From positions 63,069,766-63,133,765 of the forward strand of contig NC_072801.1 in the NCBI RefSeq assembly GCF_028583425.1: a DNA stretch of 64,000 nt, read 5' to 3'. The DNA comes from Eublepharis macularius. Taxonomy: Eukaryota > Chordata > Lepidosauria > Squamata > Eublepharidae. Every line of letters starts with the position of its first letter. The first letter of the stretch is position 1. Shown here piece after piece: positions 58,725 through 64,000 of this stretch. The notes below the pieces were generated by a model. That model was given only the letters and a program-made list of their open reading frames with translations, was not told the origin of the DNA and did no database searches. A program made the position numbers and the translations under genes.

Positions 58725-59239
58725 TGATTTCTTATTGGTTAATTTAAAATTGTATTCTTGTCATTCATTGGTCAGACCTCCCGCGGGAGGAAATGACGTC
58801 ACCTCGTTAAAAAAATCTCTGCAGTTCCCACTCTGGTCGGATTAAGAAAAATCAAAAAGAGTCCAGTAGCACCTTTAAGACTAACCAATTTTATTGTAGC
58901 ATAAGCTTTCGAGAATCAAGTTCTCTTCGTCAGATGCATGATACAAACTGGGCAAATACAGAAGAGGAGGAGGGAGAGGGGAGAGAAGCCCCTCTCTCCC
59001 CTCTCCCTCCTCCTCTTCTGTATTTGCCCAGTTTGTATCATGCATCTGACGAAGAGAACTTGATTCTCGAAAGCTTATGCTACAATAAAATTGGTTAGTC
59101 TTAAAGGTGCTTCTGGACTCTTTTTGATTTTGCTACTACAGACTAACACGGCTAACTCCTCTGGTCGGATTAAATACTCTCTAAATAGTTTTTTTTCCTC
59201 TTTCTGCTTACACGCAAACCGTTTGCAGTAGTTTGAGAG
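58725..59239 (+). promoter_or_regulatory. H4-type promoter split by a foldback insertion
   Basis: Reverse CCAAT boxes are near 58735 and 58768, and a CRE-like TGACGTCA is at about 58793-58800. The H4 site II relative AGTTCCCACTCTGGTCGGAT lies at about 58823-58842. The foldback element at 58846-59158 then intervenes. The CTCTGGTCGGATTAA half of site II is repeated at 59159-59173, followed by a TATA-like ATTAAATAC and the leader of the decayed H4. Confidence 0.75.
58846..59158 (+). mobile_element. Foldback element, family P1, near-perfect palindrome
   Basis: The left arm (58846 to about 58990) and right arm (about 58995-59131) are almost perfect inverse copies; I see one clear mismatch in the outer half. 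The right arm is followed by the family tail GCTACTACAGACTAACACGG and on. Flanks are CTCTGGTCGGATTAA at 58831-58845 and 59159-59173. The first six bases match the family's own end (CTCTGG), so the true duplication is 9-15 bp. The high identity of the arms implies a young insertion. Confidence 0.82.
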
Positions 59240-59541
59240 ATGCGTGGCCATGGAAACGATGGCAAAGGAAAGGGGGAACCGAAAGGTATCGTAAAGTTCT
59301 TCAAGATAAAATTCAAGGGATTGCTGACCCTGCCATCCGCCGTTTGGCTCGCTGGGAGGAGTGAAGCGCGTTTCAGGACTGATCAATGAAGAAACATGCA
59401 GTGTGCTGAGGGTTTCCCTGGAGAACGTTATCAGGAATGCCGTAACATATAGGGAACATGCTAAGAGGAAGAGTGACCACCATGGATGTAGCCTGTGCTC
59501 TGAAGTGTCAGGGTCCTACTCTGTATGGCTTTGGAGGCTAA
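59240..59541 (+). pseudogene. Decayed histone H4 gene
   Basis: The sequence aligns with H4 from ATG to TAA (starting ATGCGTGGCCATGGAAAC, ending GGCTTTGGAGGCTAA). It has small deletions near codons 8-14 and in the RRGG region, another near codon 80, and many amino-acid changes. It cannot give full H4. No 3' stem-loop follows the stop. The promoter is interrupted upstream. Confidence 0.92.
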
Positions 59542-60164
59542 AGAGCTACTACCTTCAATTCAGGGTCACTTACTTGTACATGGAAAGAGTTGTTTTTTTA
59601 AATTGCAGAATTATCATTTGCAAAAATGAGTATTTGGAGGATCCCATTCCAAAATAGACGGAGGACCATAAAATGTGTTCTATCAGTGAAGAAATAAATC
59701 TGCAATAGACTAAAACTTAGACAGTTAATTCTTCATAGTTTATTTTTTGATAAATGCTGGTGCAACAGTTTGGTATTTGACTTCCTGTGGCAATGCTTGA
59801 ATGATTAAAGTGGGAGAAGGTGAGGGCTTTTCACCTTTGAAAGTGACATTCTAATTTTCCACTATATTTGAGTCTTTGTTACAATGTGGAGTGTTTTAAA
59901 GCATTTTATGGATTTGTAGGGATTGTCTTGTTAGTTTTGCTTTAGTGGATCAGTTGTACAGAAGACTTATCCCCTAAGTGCAATTTAAAATTAATTTGCC
60001 ACTGTAGCAGAGATGATTAGTGAAGCACTAATGGTAGTTTACTTATATACCACCTTTGAACCAAAAGTCTCTAAGGTAGCTTATACAACACTGAACTGCA
60101 ATCCAATCAGTAAAAGGCTATTTAAAATTCTGTTGAAAGCAGTGATATAATTAAGTATATAACG

Positions 60165-60545
60165 TTTATTTATTTTATTCATCTTATACCCCGCCCTTCC
60201 CACAAGTGGGCTCAGGGTGGCTTCCAACAAATATATTGTTAAAATACAATAAAAACCTTATCAACGCATTGACACATCAAAATTCAGGTGCCATCAGACA
60301 GATCAGCTACTGCAAAATCATCACAAGCCCCGGCACCACCATGATGTAACTCAAGGGCAGCTGTAAAAGGAGGGTGTGGTGGTCAGGAGGGGACAAAAAA
60401 GCTGGCCCCTGGTCAAAGGCCCGGTGGAACATCTCCATCTTGCAGGCCCTGCAGAACTGTAAAAGGTCCCGACTCCCCCATCTCCATTGGGAGAGTGTTC
60501 CACCAGGCTGGGGCCAAGGCAGGAAAAGCCCTGGCCCTAGCTGAA
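60165..60545 (-). repeat. CR1/L2-like LINE 3' fragment, reverse orientation
   Basis: CACAAGTGGGCTCAGGGTGG, GGGAGAGTGTTCCACCAGGC and AGGAAAAGCCCTGGCCCTAG form the conserved block also seen in parts at 1900, 12335 and 42225. Confidence 0.6.
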
Positions 60546-61609
60546 GCCACCTGAATTAAGTTCTGCCAGTGCTACTGCTCTGATGTGTTTTTTTGAAAAA
60601 CACCAGTCTTCAAAACCACCTGGAACGCCATTCTCAACTCCTGCAAGGAGGAGTTATAGAACTTGCAATAGGCCCCAAAGCCCTCTTCCAGATATCCACC
60701 AACTGCTAAGGCTGGTTCTTGGGGAAAGCCCCTCTGGACTGACCTCGAGTCTCCATTTGGTTCATACAGATAGTAGTGCCCCAGGAGACTGGATCCTGCA
60801 ATCTGTAGCTGCAATCACCACTTCGTGTCCTTGTGAAAGGTTATCCTGGGATTGCACGGCCAGCATAGATTAATGGGGAAGGTGCAGTGCAGTGCAGACA
60901 GCAAAGGGACAAAGTTGCTCCCCTCTCTCTTCTATGCTTTCCCCTTCAGAGATAGAAGGGGAATCCTTATTAAGAAAATCTGGAAATTCAAAGAAACAAG
61001 TGGAGGGTGGCTGCAAGGCTAACCTGCCTCAGTTTGAGAGGTCTGCTCCCCCACCCCAGCCTGGAACCCAGGAACAGGCCCCTCCATTGTCAATATAACT
61101 GAACATACTCTGCATTTGGATCAGCAAGCTCCCAGCAAAATCCCCATAAAGCAAAAGGAACTTTATCCAAAGAGATTTTAATCAAGAATTTCTGACAGCA
61201 ATACAGTTCCAAGGGCAAGTTCAAATGCACAAAAACAATAACATTAACTCTCTTGATACGCTTACATAACTAGGTTGCCACAGCACAAAAAGCATCTCTT
61301 TATATTGCAGCAAACTGCCAACATGATATGGGTTGGAAGAGAGCAGGCGAAAATCAAAAGAAAATAACCTTGACCATGCAAATAAACAACATTTATAGAA
61401 ATGCTGGGCATAGACCTTCCACTAATCATCACCCTTTCTCCAAAAGACAACTCTCCCCACCCACCTTACACTAGCTGCAACTAATGCCCAATTAATAGGC
61501 CTAAAAAAAACCCTGATGGTAACAGTTTTTACTTAAGAGTATAATCAGCACTGGTTGTTTAAAACACAGAAAGAAAGCCAAAATTTTCTTCAAATTATTC
61601 TGTTAATAA

Positions 61610-61663
61610 GAATTTATTATTATTTATTTATGACATTTATAGTCCGCCTTTCTCACTGAGACT
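61610..61663 (-). repeat. LINE tail, reverse orientation
   Basis: TTATTTATTTATGACATTTA is followed by TAGTCCGCCTTTCTCACTGA, as at 11955. Confidence 0.6.
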
Positions 61664-62264
61664 TACTGGTCTCTCCCCCCCCCCTCACTAGCCTTAGCCT
61701 TCTGGTGGTGGGGTGGGGAAAATGGTGGCCCCAAAGGCTTGAAGGGAGGCAAATGACACTGATACTTTTGGCAACTGAATACCTACTCATCAAGTCCGCT
61801 TGATTACACACCTGAATCATGCCAGCCCCAATAAGATAAGAGAAAAACAAGTTTGGGAAAGAGTGAACAGAGAAATGTGACCCGAGCCACTGAGTCATGG
61901 CATATAGGGGGACTAGCTCTACCCACTATAGCAGATCTCCTGGCTTGCCTCTCCTCCATTTTCTGCTGCCAGTTGGGGGAAATGGGGCAGCAATTTGGCA
62001 TTGTTCCAATATGCTATGTCACTTCTAGTGTAAAACTGGGTGTAATATGTTGAAGTGATGTCATTTCTGGTTTTGCACGGGGTGTGATACAGCTTGTTGA
62101 TGCAATGCTGAAGAACTTGTCTCTGTTCCCCAAACTCTTCTGCTGGGGTGCCGGCGCCATATGGAAGCATCTTGCATTCTTAGTATGGCCATAATAATTA
62201 AAAGTGTAGCTTCCATACTCAGGAGCAGTATACTTAGATACTAAAGATAAAAAAGTTTTTTAAA

Positions 62265-62345
62265 ACTCTAAATGATCCTGTGGCACCTTAAAGATTAACA
62301 CATGTATTGTGTGTAAGTTTTTGTGATCCACACCCACTTTGTCAG
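62265..62345. repeat. Left arm relic of a P1-related foldback element
   Basis: TGGCACCTTAAAGATTAACA, TTTTTGTGATCCACACCC and ACTTTGTCAGAT follow the order of the P1 left arm, strongly diverged. Confidence 0.5.
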
Positions 62346-62850
62346 ATACAGGTTTCAGTTCTCAAGCTATAAAGTGTATGGCACACCTCTAGAACATAGG
62401 TATGTTGCACTCCGTTGAAAATGAATACCAATGCTTCCTGCATCCAAAGAAAGGAATATAACAGACAAAAAACGTTGCCACAATAAATTCTTCAATCTTC
62501 AAGGTGCGGTAAGGTTCTTGGTTATTTTAGTTGCAGCAACGTAACCTGGCTGCCTTCTGGAATGTATTGCTTTGTCCGGCTTGTGGGTGTCTCTTGGGGC
62601 ACATCCCATGTTGGAGCTGGAACCGGAACATCTGGGGGGGGGGAGCGGGTCTGCCCCGATTCTCTCATTTAATTGCATGCAATGGAGAACTCCACCACTG
62701 CGACCAGTCTTTTCTCTTTGTAGAACGTGTACTGGAATTTCTCATGTCGTATAATTTCCCAGAGAGGCACAAGAACCCTCTGAACGTTGCAGCTTTGTAG
62801 GTTTAGAAGCAATGGGAAGGGGGGTGAGGGTAAGAAAGAAGTGTTTCTAA

Positions 62851-62942
62851 AGCTGTGATCCTAAGCACGCTAAACGGGAGTAAATCCCACTGAACCCCGT
62901 AGGACCTACTTCTAAGTAGGCATACGTAAAGGATAAAGCTGC
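62851..62942. repeat. Short palindromic interspersed repeat (family A)
   Basis: AGCTGTGATCCTAAGCACGC is answered at the right by CATACGTAAAGGAT in inverse orientation. Confidence 0.55.
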
Positions 62943-63089
62943 ATGGTTACTAGAAAGAAGCTCCCCCCCCCCCAATCCCGAGTGGTATTAGCCTCTTAAA
63001 AGAACCGAGGTGGGGCATGGGAGCAGGTAGGGTGGGAATGGGATTTGTTTAACAGAGGGAACAAAGACGGGGGGGGGGGGAAACAGAGA

Positions 63090-63715
<626 letters not shown>

Positions 63716-63762
63716 ACTGAGTCCAAGTTTCGAGTCATACGGAACTCCCGTAACTACCCAAA

Positions 63763-63778
63763 GGCTCTTTTAAGAGCC
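63763..63778 (+). terminator. Histone 3' stem-loop of H3
   Basis: GGCTCTTTTAAGAGCC is followed by ACCAC, with a downstream purine-rich GAAAGAGCT at about 63795. The loop TTTA differs from the TTTC of the H1 and H4 genes. Confidence 0.93.
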
Positions 63779-63803
63779 ACCACTTTTTCACTTTGAAAGA
63801 GCT

Positions 63804-64000
63804 CGTTTCCTACTTTTGCAACATTTTTTTTTCCTTTCTAGGGGGATACATTGAATGATAACCTTTGCAGTAGGTAGTCATGTAAAACTGAGTGCGTGAA
63901 GCAAACTTGACATTTCAGTACCCCCATCGAACGGCTAGGAACAGGAATAATTTAAAGTTGGTCCGGACATGTGAGCCTGTAACCCGCTACAAGCTTGGGG
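63804..64000. other. 3' flank of H3
   Basis: AT-rich sequence to the end of the window; nothing recognised. Confidence 0.4.

Larger units (their letters stand above)
59542..63060. other. Intergenic DNA between the decayed H4 and H3
   Basis: It holds a large reversed LINE fragment (60165-60545), a short one (61610-61663), a foldback arm relic (62265-62345) and a family-A palindrome (62851-62942). No gene is supported in 60546-61609 or 61664-62264. Confidence 0.45.

Overview
The window looks like nuclear DNA of a squamate reptile, most likely a lizard. Pointers are 3' ends of BovB-type LINEs, tRNA-derived SINEs of squamate type, a nearly whole DIRS-type element, and interrupted vertebrate genes with canonical GT/AG splice sites. 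The species cannot be told from the sequence. There are three gene blocks separated by repeat-rich DNA.

Block 1 (about 0.8-23.4 kb, + strand) is one giant gene, a sacsin-like paralogue. Seven coding exons can be joined at GT/AG sites with matching phases; together they total 12,696 nt, which is 4,231 residues plus stop. It has three sacsin repeat regions, each opening with an HSP90-like ATPase, then a J domain with HPD and a C-terminal HEPN domain. It lacks the N-terminal ubiquitin-like domain of classical SACS. The last coding exon alone is 10.8 kb.

Between blocks 1 and 2 (24.6-30.4 kb) lies a DIRS-type tyrosine-recombinase element on the minus strand, with inverted terminal repeats and an internal complementary region.

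Block 2 (32.5-46.1 kb, + strand) holds two C2H2 zinc-finger genes (481 and 457 residues). Each is encoded in a single coding exon with a 5' splice acceptor just upstream of the ATG. Each has a GC-rich candidate promoter some kilobases upstream, and the first of these carries an array of YY1-like ATGGCG motifs.

Block 3 (49.4-63.8 kb) is a replication-dependent histone cluster: H4, H1, a full-length decayed H3 on the minus strand, H4, a decayed H4, and H3.2. The live genes have histone-type promoters (CCAAT, TATA, H4 site II, H1 box) and 3' stem-loops. No H2A or H2B was found.

The most interesting structure is a set of foldback elements in at least three unrelated sequence families (11.4, 35.8, 48.9, 53.2 and 58.8 kb). 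All share one layout: an inverted left arm, a right arm, a unique 3' tail of about 32-37 bp, and target duplications of about 10-15 bp. This is the layout described for Penelope-like elements, and three families carry a hammerhead-ribozyme-like motif. One copy has split the H4 site II promoter element of the decayed H4 gene.
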